Source of the DNA: Streptomyces lydicus
Lineage (GTDB): Bacteria; Actinomycetota; Actinomycetes; Streptomycetales; Streptomycetaceae
Length of the DNA stretch: 64,000 nucleotides
Assembly: GCF_000717345.1 (NCBI RefSeq)
Contig: NZ_JNZA01000024.1
Coordinates: 1 to 64,000 of the forward strand
Reading direction: 5' to 3'
Position numbers and translations under genes: made by a program. Each line of letters starts with the position of its first letter. Within the stretch, counting starts at the first letter, position 1. The notes beneath the pieces are model-generated. The model saw only the letters and a list, made by a program, of their open reading frames with translations, was not told the origin of the DNA and ran no database searches. Below are positions 37,947-46,717 of the stretch, in pieces.

Positions 37947-37970
37947 GGGCGCTCACCTTACTGGCCGGTA

Positions 37971-37992
37971 GGACATCAACGGGAGGGTGAAT
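37971..37992 (-). promoter_or_regulatory. Possible PHO box before phoD
   Basis: On the - strand, ATTCACCCTCC then CGTTGATGTCC form two 11-base units 25-46 bases before the start. PhoP sites in streptomycetes are 11-base direct repeats like GTTCACCNNNN. The first unit fits well, the second only loosely. Confidence 0.35.
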
Positions 37993-38068
37993 CCCGGGAT
38001 TTCCGAGAATTCGCCCTCCCGTCCCCGTGCCGTAAGGACGGCGGGCCCGCTCCCGGCGGGCCGGCCGC

Positions 38069-38986
38069 TCAGTGGCCGCCCGTGGGGTCCTTCTCGCCCT
38101 CACGGATGCCCTTCCCGCCGCCGGAGCCCTTGCCGGCCCCCGTGCCCTTCGCCGGGCCGAACTCCTTGTCGATCATCTTCTTGAAGCCGGCCAGCGCGAG
38201 CTGGTTGTACTGCGCCTCCGTCATCCGGCGCTGCGGGATCTGGTCCATCACCAGCTTCTTGTCGCCGTGCATGAACGTCGGCGTGCCCTTGACGCCCTTG
38301 CGGCCGAAGAGCGCGGTCATGTCCATCGTCCAGCGGTCGTAGGTGCCCTTCTTGACCGCCGTCTCGAACGCCTTGTTGTTCTTCAGCTCCGGCACCTCGG
38401 CGGCGACCTTGAGCAGCTCGGAGTCCTTGGCGTAGAGGTCCTCGCGCTCATCGGGGTGGAACTTGGTGGAGTACAGCGCGGTCTTGTACTTCAGGAACGC
38501 CTCCGGGCTGACGTTCAGCGCGGCGCCGAGCGCGCTCAGCGCGTTCTTCGAGCCCTCGCCGCCCTGCATGCCGTCGATGAACGAGTACATCGTGTAACGG
38601 ACCTTGTAGCGGCCGTCCTTGATGTCCTTCAGCAGCGCCGTGCCGCTGCTCTGCTCGAACGCCGCACAGGCCGGGCAGCGGACGTCCTCGAAGACCTCCA
38701 GCGTCTGGGTGGCCTTCGGGTCGCCTATCAGGATCTCGGTGTGGTCCTTGCCCTGGGTGTGCGCCGGTGCGACCTGCGGGGCCTCCTTGGCGGCCTCCCA
38801 GCCGGTCGGCTCGTTGGCCTTCATCACGGCGAAGCCGATGCCGCCGGCCACGGCCAGCACGCCGACGACCGAGACCGCCACGACGAGCTGGCGGCGCATC
38901 CGGTCCTTCTTCTTCTGGCGCTCGCGCTCGGCCCGGATGCGTTCGCGGGCCGCGGTCTTGCTCGCCTGGCTGTTACGGGTGCTCAT
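38069..38986 (-). CDS. Membrane-anchored DsbA-like thiol-disulfide oxidoreductase, copy 1
   Basis: A 305-residue protein with a highly charged cytoplasmic N-terminus (about 1-32), one signal-anchor helix (QLVVAVSVVGVLAVAGGIGFAV, about 33-54) and an extracytoplasmic DsbA-like thioredoxin domain. The active site is CPAC, Cys104 and Cys107, after LEVFEDVR. The helical insertion SALGAALNVSPEAFLKYKTALYS is typical of the DsbA/BdbD group. ATG at 38986 with GAGGGGA upstream. About 40 bases downstream of a five-helix membrane protein gene, and closely related to the copy at 39822-40685 (shared MS(T/N)RNSQA start and insertion). It probably forms or isomerises disulfides outside the membrane. Confidence 0.88.
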   Translation of the reverse strand: MSTRNSQASKTAARERIRAERERQKKKDRMRRQLVVAVSVVGVLAVAGGIGFAVMKANEPTGWEAAKEAPQVAPAHTQGKDHTEILIGDPKATQTLEVFEDVRCPACAAFEQSSGTALLKDIKDGRYKVRYTMYSFIDGMQGGEGSKNALSALGAALNVSPEAFLKYKTALYSTKFHPDEREDLYAKDSELLKVAAEVPELKNNKAFETAVKKGTYDRWTMDMTALFGRKGVKGTPTFMHGDKKLVMDQIPQRRMTEAQYNQLALAGFKKMIDKEFGPAKGTGAGKGSGGGKGIREGEKDPTGGH

Positions 38987-39026
38987 GGGGGGTCCCCTCA
39001 AGGGTCTGATGGCTCGTACGGACGGG

Positions 39027-39719
39027 TCAGGCGGCGGCCGTACGGGGAGGGCCGCGGCGCCGTACGCAGTGCACGAGGAGGGGGAGCGGGCGGGCCGGCG
39101 GCAGCGGGCGCAGCGGGCGGATCCGCCGGCGGGGCGGGAGGGGCGCGGCGCCGGCCACCGCGACGGCGGTCAGCAGGGGCCGGAAGGTGGCGGTCGCGGC
39201 CGTGCGCAGCAGGGCGTCCAGGGCGGCGTCGCCGCGGTGCAGCCAGCCGGCCGCCAACAGTCCGACGGCCAGGTGTGCCGCGAGCAGCAGCCAGGGCGCC
39301 GCGGCCGGCGGCAGCGGAAAGGCCGGGCGGGCGGTGATACCGGCCAGCGGGGAGCCCAACTCGCCGCCCCGGCACAGCAGATGCACGCCGACCGAGCGCA
39401 GCGGGCCGGCGAGGGGGCCGCCGGCCGGGCCGTAACAGGTGTGCTGCCCGGCGGTGAAGACGGTGTCCGCGGCCAGCTCCAGCGGGACCAGCAGCGCGGC
39501 GACGGCACGGTAGCCGCGCCGCCGGCCGGTCAGCGCGTAGGCCGCGGCGAACACCCCGGCGCAGACCGCGACGACCGTCGCGGGCGGCAACGGGGTGTGC
39601 GACAGCAGGACGTGGGAGGCCGCGGACAGCGTGGTGCACAGCGCGGTGAACAGCGCCGCCCGCACCACCCTGAGTTCAGCCCACGGCGCGGCCTCCGGGC
39701 GCGCTCCCCTCGCCTGCAT
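39027..39719 (-). CDS. Five-helix cysteine-containing membrane protein, copy A
   Basis: A 230-residue integral membrane protein of no family that I recognise. Five hydrophobic helices are predicted (about 20-40, 43-64, 71-91, 142-160, 171-193). Cysteines lie at 28, 53, 95 (GQHTCYG), 116 (VHLLCRGG) and 218 (LLVHCVRRRG). Four of them recur in copy B. By the positive-inside rule the loop carrying Cys95 and Cys116 is outside the membrane. It is paired with a DsbA-like gene 40 bases downstream, which suggests a redox partner; that is inference. The start is uncertain: no clear ribosome site, alternatives at 39770 and just inside the first helix. Confidence 0.7.
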   Translation of the reverse strand: MQARGARPEAAPWAELRVVRAALFTALCTTLSAASHVLLSHTPLPPATVVAVCAGVFAAAYALTGRRRGYRAVAALLVPLELAADTVFTAGQHTCYGPAGGPLAGPLRSVGVHLLCRGGELGSPLAGITARPAFPLPPAAAPWLLLAAHLAVGLLAAGWLHRGDAALDALLRTAATATFRPLLTAVAVAGAAPLPPRRRIRPLRPLPPARPLPLLVHCVRRRGPPRTAAA

Positions 39720-39821
39720 GGGCGGGAGTCTGCCATGTGCACGGCAGGGGCCCGGGTCAAGATTTGGCATCGGCCGGCGTGCGGGTCCGCACGCCGGCCG
39801 GGGGTCACGGCCGTGACCGGG

Positions 39822-40685
39822 TCACTTCTTCAGCTCCTTGTCGACCATGGAGTTGAAGGCGGGCACGGTCGACGGGGCCACCTTGCCCTGGGCGCTGTCC
39901 GTGCCGATGACGGTGTCGTTGACCTTCAGCGTCGGGGTGCTGGCGACTTCCTTGTGCCCGTTGAACTCGGTGGACATCTCCAGCGCCCACCGGTCGAACG
40001 TGCCGCCCTTGACGTCCTTCTGGAAGGCGGCGTTGCCCTTGAGCGCCGGCACGGTGTCGGCGACCTTGATCAGGTAGCTGTCGTCGGCGAACTTGTCCGG
40101 ACCGGTCTCGTCCGGGTGGTACGTCTTGGAGTACAGCGCGTACTTGTACTTGAGGAAGGCGTCCGGGCTGACGTTGAGCGCGGCGCCCAGCGCGGACAGC
40201 GCGTTCTTGGAGCCGGTGCCCTTGAGGTTGGTGTCGAGGAACGTGCCCAGGTGGTAGGCGGCCTTGTACCTGCCGTCCTTGATGTCCTTCTCGACGGTCG
40301 TGCCGACGTTCTGCTCGAAGTTGGCGCAGCCGGGGCAGCGCGGGTCCTCGAAGAGGCTGAGGGTGTTCTTGGCGTCCGGCTTGCCGATCACGACGGTGGT
40401 GCCGTTGGCGCCGGAGGTGTTGGCCGGCTTGACGAGCTTGGCCTTGGCGGCCTTCGCCCAGACCTGGCTGCCGCCCGCGCTGTCGGCGGCGGTACCGCCC
40501 GAGTCGCCGCCGCCCGAGTTCGTGACCGCGACCCCGATACCACCGGCTATCGCCAGGACGGCGACGATCGCCCCGCCGACGATCAGCTGCCGGCGGACCT
40601 TCTCCTTCTTCGCCTGCCGTGCACGCTCCGCGCGCAGCCGCTCGCGGGCTGCCTGCTTGTTGGCCTGGCTGTTGCGGTTGCTCAT
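39822..40685 (-). CDS. Membrane-anchored DsbA-like thiol-disulfide oxidoreductase, copy 2
   Basis: A 287-residue paralogue of the protein at 38069-38986, with the same design: charged N-terminus, signal-anchor helix (QLIVGGAIVAVLAIAGGIGVAV), a Ser/Gly/Ala linker and a DsbA-like domain. The active site is CPGC (Cys117, Cys120) after LSLFEDPR; copy 1 has CPAC. The dipeptide between the cysteines tunes redox potential in this fold, so the two copies may differ in strength or substrate. ATG with AGGAACAGTC upstream. It lies between membrane proteins B (114 bases upstream) and A (about 100 bases downstream). Confidence 0.88.
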   Translation of the reverse strand: MSNRNSQANKQAARERLRAERARQAKKEKVRRQLIVGGAIVAVLAIAGGIGVAVTNSGGGDSGGTAADSAGGSQVWAKAAKAKLVKPANTSGANGTTVVIGKPDAKNTLSLFEDPRCPGCANFEQNVGTTVEKDIKDGRYKAAYHLGTFLDTNLKGTGSKNALSALGAALNVSPDAFLKYKYALYSKTYHPDETGPDKFADDSYLIKVADTVPALKGNAAFQKDVKGGTFDRWALEMSTEFNGHKEVASTPTLKVNDTVIGTDSAQGKVAPSTVPAFNSMVDKELKK

Positions 40686-40799
40686 GACTGTTCCTGCTCC
40701 GTGAAAATCCGTGGGACATCGAGAGGTGCTGTGCGTGCCGTCGAGGGCGTACGCGCGCGGGCGTACGCACGCCGCGCGGCCGGACGGGAGAGCCGGCTG

Positions 40800-41486
40800 C
40801 TACGCGGCGAGCGCGCAGGGCGGCCCGCGGCGCACGACACAGTGCACGAGCAGGGGAGCGGTGCGGGCGGGGTGCCCGGTCCGTACCGGGGCCGGCGCCG
40901 GGCGGCGGGGAGCGGCGGTGGCGCCGATGACCGCGACCGCGATCAGCAGCGGGCGGAAGGCGAAGCCGGCCACCGCGCCCAGCAGCTGGGCCAGCGCGGC
41001 CTCGCCGCGGCGCAGCCAGCCGGCCGCCAGCAGCCCGACGGCCAGGTGGGCCGCGAGCAGCAGCAGCCAGACCGTGCCGGGCGCGGCGGGCGCGGCGGCG
41101 TCCTCGGACAGCCGGGTCAGCGGGCCGCCGACCGCTCCGCCGCCGCACAGCAGATCCACGCCCAGCGAGCGCAGCGGCCCGGCGACCGGACCGCCCGCCC
41201 CGCCGTAACAGGTGTGCTGCCCGATGCTGAAGACCAGGTCGGCGGCGAGTTCCACGGGCACCAGCAGCGCCGCGATCCGCCAGTAGCCGCGCTCGCGGCC
41301 GGCCAGCGCGTAGGCGAGCGCGAAGACGGCCGCGGACAGCGCGGCGACGGTGGCCGGCGGCAGCGGCATACGGGACAGCAGCACATGGGACGCCGCGGAC
41401 AGCGTCACGCACAGCGCCGTGAAGAGCGCCGCGCGCAGTGCCCGCAGATGTGCCGCCGAGATGTCCATTGCTGCCGAGTGTGCCAT
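40800..41486 (-). CDS. Five-helix cysteine-containing membrane protein, copy B
   Basis: A 228-residue paralogue of copy A, with near-identical blocks such as RAALFTALC, TLSAASHVLLS, PLPPATV and GQHTCYG, and the same C-terminal VHCV(V/R)RRGPP. Cysteines lie at 26, 93, 114, 216 and 224; the first four match copy A, and the 93-114 distance (21 residues) is the same as in copy A. Five helices are predicted. Family not recognised. It is the first gene of the B-DsbA2-A-DsbA1 series. Start uncertain: ATG at 41486 or at 41468 (MDISAAHLRAL), neither with a clear ribosome site. Confidence 0.7.
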   Translation of the reverse strand: MAHSAAMDISAAHLRALRAALFTALCVTLSAASHVLLSRMPLPPATVAALSAAVFALAYALAGRERGYWRIAALLVPVELAADLVFSIGQHTCYGGAGGPVAGPLRSLGVDLLCGGGAVGGPLTRLSEDAAAPAAPGTVWLLLLAAHLAVGLLAAGWLRRGEAALAQLLGAVAGFAFRPLLIAVAVIGATAAPRRPAPAPVRTGHPARTAPLLVHCVVRRGPPCALAA

Positions 41487-41592
41487 GGGCCGGGGTAAGC
41501 GGCGCCTAAGGGGGTGCGAACCCGTACGGACCGGAAATTCCGGCCGCCGCACGGCACGCCCGCCCCTGTGGCGCCGCCTGCGCCGCGCCGTC

Positions 41593-42936
41593 CTACAGGC
41601 CCGGGATCCGGCCGTTGCGGAAGAGGTCCACGAAGATCTGGTGGTCGGCGCGGGCCCGGGCGCCGTAGGAGTGCGCGAAGTCCACCAGCAGCGGGGCGAA
41701 GCCCTCCTCGTCGGCGGCGATGGCCGCGTCTATGGCCCGCTCGGTCGAGAAGGGCACCAGGGAGTGGCCGCTCTCGTCGTCGGCCGCGGCGTGCATCGTG
41801 GCCGTCGCCCGCCCCAGGTCGGCGACCACGGCGGAGATCTCCTCCGGGTCGTCGATGTCCGACCAGTCCAGGTCGACCGCGTACGGCGAGATCTCGGCGA
41901 CCAGCTGGCCGGCGCCGTCCAGCTCGGTCCAGCCCAGCCAGGGGTCGGCGTGGTCCTGCAGCGCGCGCTGGGAGATGACCGTGCGGTGGCCCTCGTGCTG
42001 GAAGTAGCCGCGCACCGCGGCATCGGTGATGTGCCGGGAGACCGCCGGGGTCTGCGCCTGCTTCATGTAGATCACCACGTCGTTCTCCAGGGCGTCGCTG
42101 TTGCCCTCGAGCAGGATGTTGTACGACGGCAGACCGGCCGAGCCGATGCCGATGCCGCGCCGGCCCACCACGTCCTTGACCCGGTAGGAGTCCGGGCGGG
42201 TCAGGCTCGACTCCGGCAGCGTCTCCAGATAGCCGTCGAAGGCGGCGAGCACCTTGTAGCGGGTGGCCGCGTCCAGCTCGACGCTGCCACCGCCCTCCGC
42301 GAAGCGCCGCTCGAAGTCACGGATCTCGGTCATCGAGTCCAGCAGCGCGAACCGGGTCAGCGAACGGGCGTCGCGCAGCGCGCCCAGCAGCGGGCCCTCC
42401 GCGGTGTCCAGGGTGAACGGCGGCAGCTCGTCCCCGTCGAAGGCCCGGGTCCTGGACGCCAGGGCGTGGATCCGCTCCCGGTAGGCGGCGGCGTAGGTCC
42501 GCACCAGATCGGTGATCTGCTTGTCGCTGAGCGCCTTGGCGTAGCCGATCAGCGCGACGGAGGCGGCGAACCGCTTCAGGTCCCAGGTGAACGGGCCGAC
42601 GTACGCCTCGTCGAAGTCGTTGACGTTGAAGATCAGCCGGCCCGTGGCGTCCATGTACGTACCGAAGTTCTCGGCGTGCAGATCGCCGTGGATCCACACC
42701 CGGCCGGTCCGCTCGTCCAGATACGGGCCGCTGTCCTTCCCGTCCTCCAGGTCGCGGTAGAACAGGCAGGCCGTGCCCCGGTAGAAGGCGAAGGCGGAGG
42801 CGGCCATCTTCCGGAACTTGACGCGGAAGGCCGCGGGGTCGGCGGCGAGCAGCTCTCCGAAGGCGGTGTCGAAGACGGCGAGGATCTCCTCGCCGCGCTG
42901 CGCGGCGTCCTGCGCCGGGGCGTGCTGGGACGGCAT
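41593..42936 (-). CDS. DUF2252 family protein
   Basis: A 447-residue cytosolic protein of the DUF2252 family, function unknown. The fold resembles aminoglycoside phosphotransferase-like kinases: VWIHGDLHAENFGTYMD is the catalytic-loop equivalent (HGDLHxxN) and FNVNDFDEAYVGPFTWDLKR matches the metal-binding D-x-D region. Other conserved blocks are FRKMAASAFAFYRGTACLF, VVGRRGIGIGSAGLPSYNILLEG and QAQTPAVSRH. ATG at 42936 is preferred (AGGAGG ten bases upstream); an in-frame upstream start lies 75 bases away. Activity as a kinase is unproven. Confidence 0.85.
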   Translation of the reverse strand: MPSQHAPAQDAAQRGEEILAVFDTAFGELLAADPAAFRVKFRKMAASAFAFYRGTACLFYRDLEDGKDSGPYLDERTGRVWIHGDLHAENFGTYMDATGRLIFNVNDFDEAYVGPFTWDLKRFAASVALIGYAKALSDKQITDLVRTYAAAYRERIHALASRTRAFDGDELPPFTLDTAEGPLLGALRDARSLTRFALLDSMTEIRDFERRFAEGGGSVELDAATRYKVLAAFDGYLETLPESSLTRPDSYRVKDVVGRRGIGIGSAGLPSYNILLEGNSDALENDVVIYMKQAQTPAVSRHITDAAVRGYFQHEGHRTVISQRALQDHADPWLGWTELDGAGQLVAEISPYAVDLDWSDIDDPEEISAVVADLGRATATMHAAADDESGHSLVPFSTERAIDAAIAADEEGFAPLLVDFAHSYGARARADHQIFVDLFRNGRIPGL

Positions 42937-43041
42937 CGCTGGGTGCCTCCTGAAGTGCGTGAAAGATACGGAGAGCCGGGCGGATCCGGGTCGCGGATCT
43001 GCTCCTGACAACGGGCGAGGCTACTCGTGAGTGCCCCGCGA

Positions 43042-43064
43042 TTGTCAGTGGGGAGTCGTAGACT
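43042..43064 (+). promoter_or_regulatory. RecA-independent DNA-damage promoter motif before dnaE
   Basis: TTGTCAGTG (43042-43050), eight bases, then TAGACT (43059-43064). This matches the RecA-NDp consensus tTGTCRgtg-N8-TAnnnT described in mycobacteria and dependent on the PafBC regulator. The -10 lies about 41 bases before the dnaE GTG. Strong pattern match; induction is not shown here. Confidence 0.65.
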
Positions 43065-43105
43065 TCGACACCGTTCCACCAACCGTCCTCTGGAGGTCCC
43101 GCACC

Positions 43106-46100
43106 GTGGCCAAGCCGCCGTTCACGCATCTGCATGTCCACACCCAGTACTCGCTGCTGGACGGTGCGGCGCGGCTGTCGGACATGTTCAAGGCGGCCAA
43201 CGAGATGGGCATGACGCACATCGCGATGTCCGACCACGGCAACCTCCACGGCGCCTACGACTTCTTCCACTCGGCGCAGAAGGCCGGGGTCACGCCGATC
43301 ATCGGGATCGAGGCGTACGTGGCGCCCGAGTCGCGGCGCAACAAGCGCAAGATCCAGTGGGGCCAGCCGCACCAGAAGCGCGACGACGTCTCCGGTTCCG
43401 GTGGTTACACGCACAAGACGATCTGGGCGGCGAACAAGACCGGTCTGCACAACCTCTTCCGGCTCTCCTCCGACGCGTACGCCGAGGGCTGGCTGCAGAA
43501 GTGGCCGCGGATGGACAAGGAGACCATCGCCCAGTGGTCGGAGGGCCTGATCGCCTCCACCGGCTGCCCGTCCGGTGAGCTCCAGACCCGGCTGCGGCTG
43601 GGTCAGTACGAGGAGGCGCGCAAGGCCGCCGCCGAGTACCAGGACATCTTCGGCAAGGACCGGTACTTCCTGGAGCTGATGGACCACGGCATCGAGATCG
43701 AGCGCCGGGTCCGCGACGATCTGCTGAAGATCGGCAAGGAACTGGGCATCCCGCCGCTGGTGACCAACGACTCGCACTACACCTACGCGCACGAGTCGAC
43801 GGCGCACGACGCGCTGCTGTGCATCCAGACCGGCAAGAACCTCTCCGACCCCGACCGCTTCCGCTTCGACGGCACGGGCTACTACCTCAAGTCCACGGAG
43901 GAGATGTACGCCATCGACTCCTCGGACGCCTGGCAGCAGGGCTGCGCCAACACCCTGCTCGTCGCCGAGCAGGTCGACACCTCCGGGATGTTCGAGAAGC
44001 GCGACCTGATGCCCAAGTTCGACATCCCGGAGGGCTACACCGAGGTCACCTGGTTCCAGGAGGAGGTCCGGGTCGGCATGCAGCGCCGCTTCCCCGGCGG
44101 CGTCCCCGAGGACCGCCAGAAGCAGGCCGAGTACGAGATGGACGTCATCATCCAGATGGGGTTCCCGGGCTACTTCCTCGTCGTCGCCGACTTCATCATG
44201 TGGGCCAAGAACAACGGCATCGCGGTCGGCCCCGGCCGTGGTTCCGCGGCCGGTTCGATCGTGGCGTACGCCATGGGCATCACCGACCTCGACCCGATCG
44301 AGCACGGGCTGATCTTCGAGCGGTTCCTCAACCCCGAGCGCGTGTCCATGCCCGATGTCGACATCGACTTCGACGAGCGCCGGCGCGTCGAGGTCATCCG
44401 GTACGTCACGGAGAAGTACGGCGCCGACAAGGTCGCCATGATCGGCACCTACGGCAAGATCAAGGCGAAGAACGCCATCAAGGACTCCGCGCGCGTCCTG
44501 GGCTACCCGTACGCGATGGGCGACCGGCTCACCAAGGCCATGCCCGCCGACGTCCTCGGCAAGGGCATCGACCTCGACGGCATCACCAACCCCAGCCACC
44601 CGCGCTACAGCGAGGCGGGCGAGATCCGGGCGATGTACGAGAACGAACCGGACGTGAAGAAGGTCATCGACACCGCCAAGGGCGTCGAGGGCCTGGTCCG
44701 GCAGATGGGTGTGCACGCGGCCGGCGTGATCATGTCCAGCGAGCCCATCGTCGACCACGCCCCGGTCTGGGTCAGGCACACCGACAACGTCACCATCACG
44801 CAGTGGGACTACCCCCAGTGCGAGTCGCTGGGCCTGCTGAAGATGGACTTCCTGGGCCTGCGCAACCTCACCATCATGGACGACGCCGTCAAGATGGTGA
44901 AGAAGAACAAGGGCGTCGAGCTGGAGCTGCTCTCCGTCCCGCTGGACGACCCCAAGACGTACGAGATGCTCTGCCGCGGTGACACGCTCGGCGTGTTCCA
45001 GTTCGACGGCGGCCCGATGCGCTCGCTGCTGCGGCTGATGAAGCCCGACAACTTCGAGGACATTTCCGCCGTCTCGGCCCTGTACCGCCCGGGCCCGATG
45101 GGCATGGACTCGCACACCAACTACGCGCTGCGCAAGAACGGCCTCCAGGAGATCACCCCGATCCACCCGGAGCTGGAGGAGCCCCTCAAGGAGGTCCTCG
45201 GCCTCACCTACGGCCTGATCGTCTACCAGGAGCAGGTGCAGAAGGCCGCCCAGATCATCGCCGGGTACTCCCTCGGCGAGGCCGACATCCTCCGCCGCGT
45301 CATGGGCAAGAAGAAGCCCGAGGAGCTGGCGAAGAACTTCGTGCTCTTCCAGGAGGGCGCGAAGAAGAAGGGCTTCTCCGACCAGGCCATCCAGGCGCTG
45401 TGGGACGTCCTGGTCCCGTTCGCCGGCTACGCCTTCAACAAGGCGCACTCCTCCGCGTACGGCCTGGTCACATACTGGACCGCCTACCTCAAGGCCAACT
45501 ACCCGGCCGAGTACATGTCCGCGCTGCTGACCTCCGTGCGCGACGACAAGGACAAGTCGGCGGTCTATCTGAACGAGTGCCGGCGCATGGGCATCAAGGT
45601 GCTCCCGCCGAACGTCAACGAGTCCGAGGCGAACTTCGCGGCCCAGGGCGACGACGTGATCCTCTTCGGCCTCACCGCGGTCCGCAACGTCGGCCAGAAC
45701 GTCGTCGACTCGATCATCCGGTGCCGCAAGGCCAAGGGGAAGTACTCCTCCTTCCCCGACTACCTCGACAAGGTCGACGCGGTCGTCTGCAACAAGCGCA
45801 CCACCGAATCGCTGATCAAGGCCGGCGCGTTCGACGAGATGGGCCACACCCGCAAGGGCCTGATGGCGCACTACGAGCCGATGATCGACAACGTCGTCCA
45901 GGTCAAGCGCAAGGAGGCCGAGGGGCAGTTCGACCTCTTCGGCGGCATGGGCGACGACAGCGCGGACGAGGGCCCCGGCTTCGGTCTGGACGTGGAGTTC
46001 TCCGACATCGAGTGGGACAAGACCTACCTCCTCGCCCAGGAGCGGGAGATGCTCGGCCTCTACGTCTCCGACCACCCGCTCTTCGGGCTGGAGCACGTGC

Positions 46101-46648
46101 TGTCCGACAAGGCGGACGCCGCCATCGCCCAGCTCACCGGCGGCGACTACTCCGACGGCTCGATCGTCACCATCGGCGGCATCATCTCCGGCCTCCAGCG
46201 CAAGATGACCAAGCAGGGCAACGCCTGGGCCATCGCCACCGTCGAGGACCTGGCCGGCTCCATCGACTGCATGTTCTTCCCGGCGACCTACCAGCTGGTG
46301 TCCACCCAACTCGTCGAGGACACCGTGGTGTTCGTCAAGGGCCGCCTCGACAAGCGCGAGGACATCCCGCGGCTGGTCGCCATGGAGATGATGGTCCCCG
46401 ACCTCTCGGAGGCCGGCACCAACGCCCCGGTGACGATCACCATTCCGACGGTGAAGGTCACCCCGCCGATGGTCGAGAAGCTCGGTGAGGTGCTCAGCAG
46501 CCACCGCGGCTCGACGGAGGTGCGGATCAAGCTCCAGGGAGCGCGCAAGACCACCGTGCTGCGGCTGGACCGGCACCGGGTCACGCCCGACCCGTCCCTG
46601 TTCGGCGATCTCAAGGTGCTGCTCGGTCCGTCCTGCCTGGCGGGCTGA
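43106..46648 (+). CDS. dnaE: DNA polymerase III alpha subunit DnaE
   Basis: A 1180-residue replicative polymerase, length typical of DnaE1. The N-terminal PHP domain begins HLHVHTQYSLLDGAARL. The palm carries the catalytic aspartates in MPDVDIDFDERRR, after VGPGRGSAAGSIVAYA; the finger region includes GVFQFDG and LYRPGPM; the helix-hairpin-helix and OB-fold regions follow (VGGIISGLQRKMTKQG-like block), then the C-terminal tau-binding part. The PHP domain keeps metal ligands, which in actinobacterial DnaE1 provide 3'-5' exonuclease proofreading. The GTG start has GGAGG eight bases upstream; an in-frame upstream ATG at 43031 precedes the promoter -10 and is rejected. Confidence 0.97.
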   Translation: MAKPPFTHLHVHTQYSLLDGAARLSDMFKAANEMGMTHIAMSDHGNLHGAYDFFHSAQKAGVTPIIGIEAYVAPESRRNKRKIQWGQPHQKRDDVSGSGGYTHKTIWAANKTGLHNLFRLSSDAYAEGWLQKWPRMDKETIAQWSEGLIASTGCPSGELQTRLRLGQYEEARKAAAEYQDIFGKDRYFLELMDHGIEIERRVRDDLLKIGKELGIPPLVTNDSHYTYAHESTAHDALLCIQTGKNLSDPDRFRFDGTGYYLKSTEEMYAIDSSDAWQQGCANTLLVAEQVDTSGMFEKRDLMPKFDIPEGYTEVTWFQEEVRVGMQRRFPGGVPEDRQKQAEYEMDVIIQMGFPGYFLVVADFIMWAKNNGIAVGPGRGSAAGSIVAYAMGITDLDPIEHGLIFERFLNPERVSMPDVDIDFDERRRVEVIRYVTEKYGADKVAMIGTYGKIKAKNAIKDSARVLGYPYAMGDRLTKAMPADVLGKGIDLDGITNPSHPRYSEAGEIRAMYENEPDVKKVIDTAKGVEGLVRQMGVHAAGVIMSSEPIVDHAPVWVRHTDNVTITQWDYPQCESLGLLKMDFLGLRNLTIMDDAVKMVKKNKGVELELLSVPLDDPKTYEMLCRGDTLGVFQFDGGPMRSLLRLMKPDNFEDISAVSALYRPGPMGMDSHTNYALRKNGLQEITPIHPELEEPLKEVLGLTYGLIVYQEQVQKAAQIIAGYSLGEADILRRVMGKKKPEELAKNFVLFQEGAKKKGFSDQAIQALWDVLVPFAGYAFNKAHSSAYGLVTYWTAYLKANYPAEYMSALLTSVRDDKDKSAVYLNECRRMGIKVLPPNVNESEANFAAQGDDVILFGLTAVRNVGQNVVDSIIRCRKAKGKYSSFPDYLDKVDAVVCNKRTTESLIKAGAFDEMGHTRKGLMAHYEPMIDNVVQVKRKEAEGQFDLFGGMGDDSADEGPGFGLDVEFSDIEWDKTYLLAQEREMLGLYVSDHPLFGLEHVLSDKADAAIAQLTGGDYSDGSIVTIGGIISGLQRKMTKQGNAWAIATVEDLAGSIDCMFFPATYQLVSTQLVEDTVVFVKGRLDKREDIPRLVAMEMMVPDLSEAGTNAPVTITIPTVKVTPPMVEKLGEVLSSHRGSTEVRIKLQGARKTTVLRLDRHRVTPDPSLFGDLKVLLGPSCLAG

Positions 46649-46667
46649 CGCCGGAGCGAGTTACCCC

Positions 46668-46698
46668 GAGGGGCGCGTCCGCCGTGGACGCGCCCCTC
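46668..46698. terminator. Terminator between dnaE and the small ORF
   Basis: Perfect 13-bp inverted repeat, arm GAGGGGCGCGTCC (46668-46680), complement 46686-46698, loop GCCGT. It lies 20 bases after the dnaE stop and 20 bases beyond the end of the convergent 55-residue ORF, so it serves both. Confidence 0.8.
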
Positions 46699-46717
46699 AA
46701 CTTCTCTGCGCCATATG

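Noticed and set aside
42317..46576. 1419-codon ORF antisense to dnaE and DUF2252
   Set aside because: Asp/Val/Gly/His-rich shadow of dnaE; no start signal or domain.
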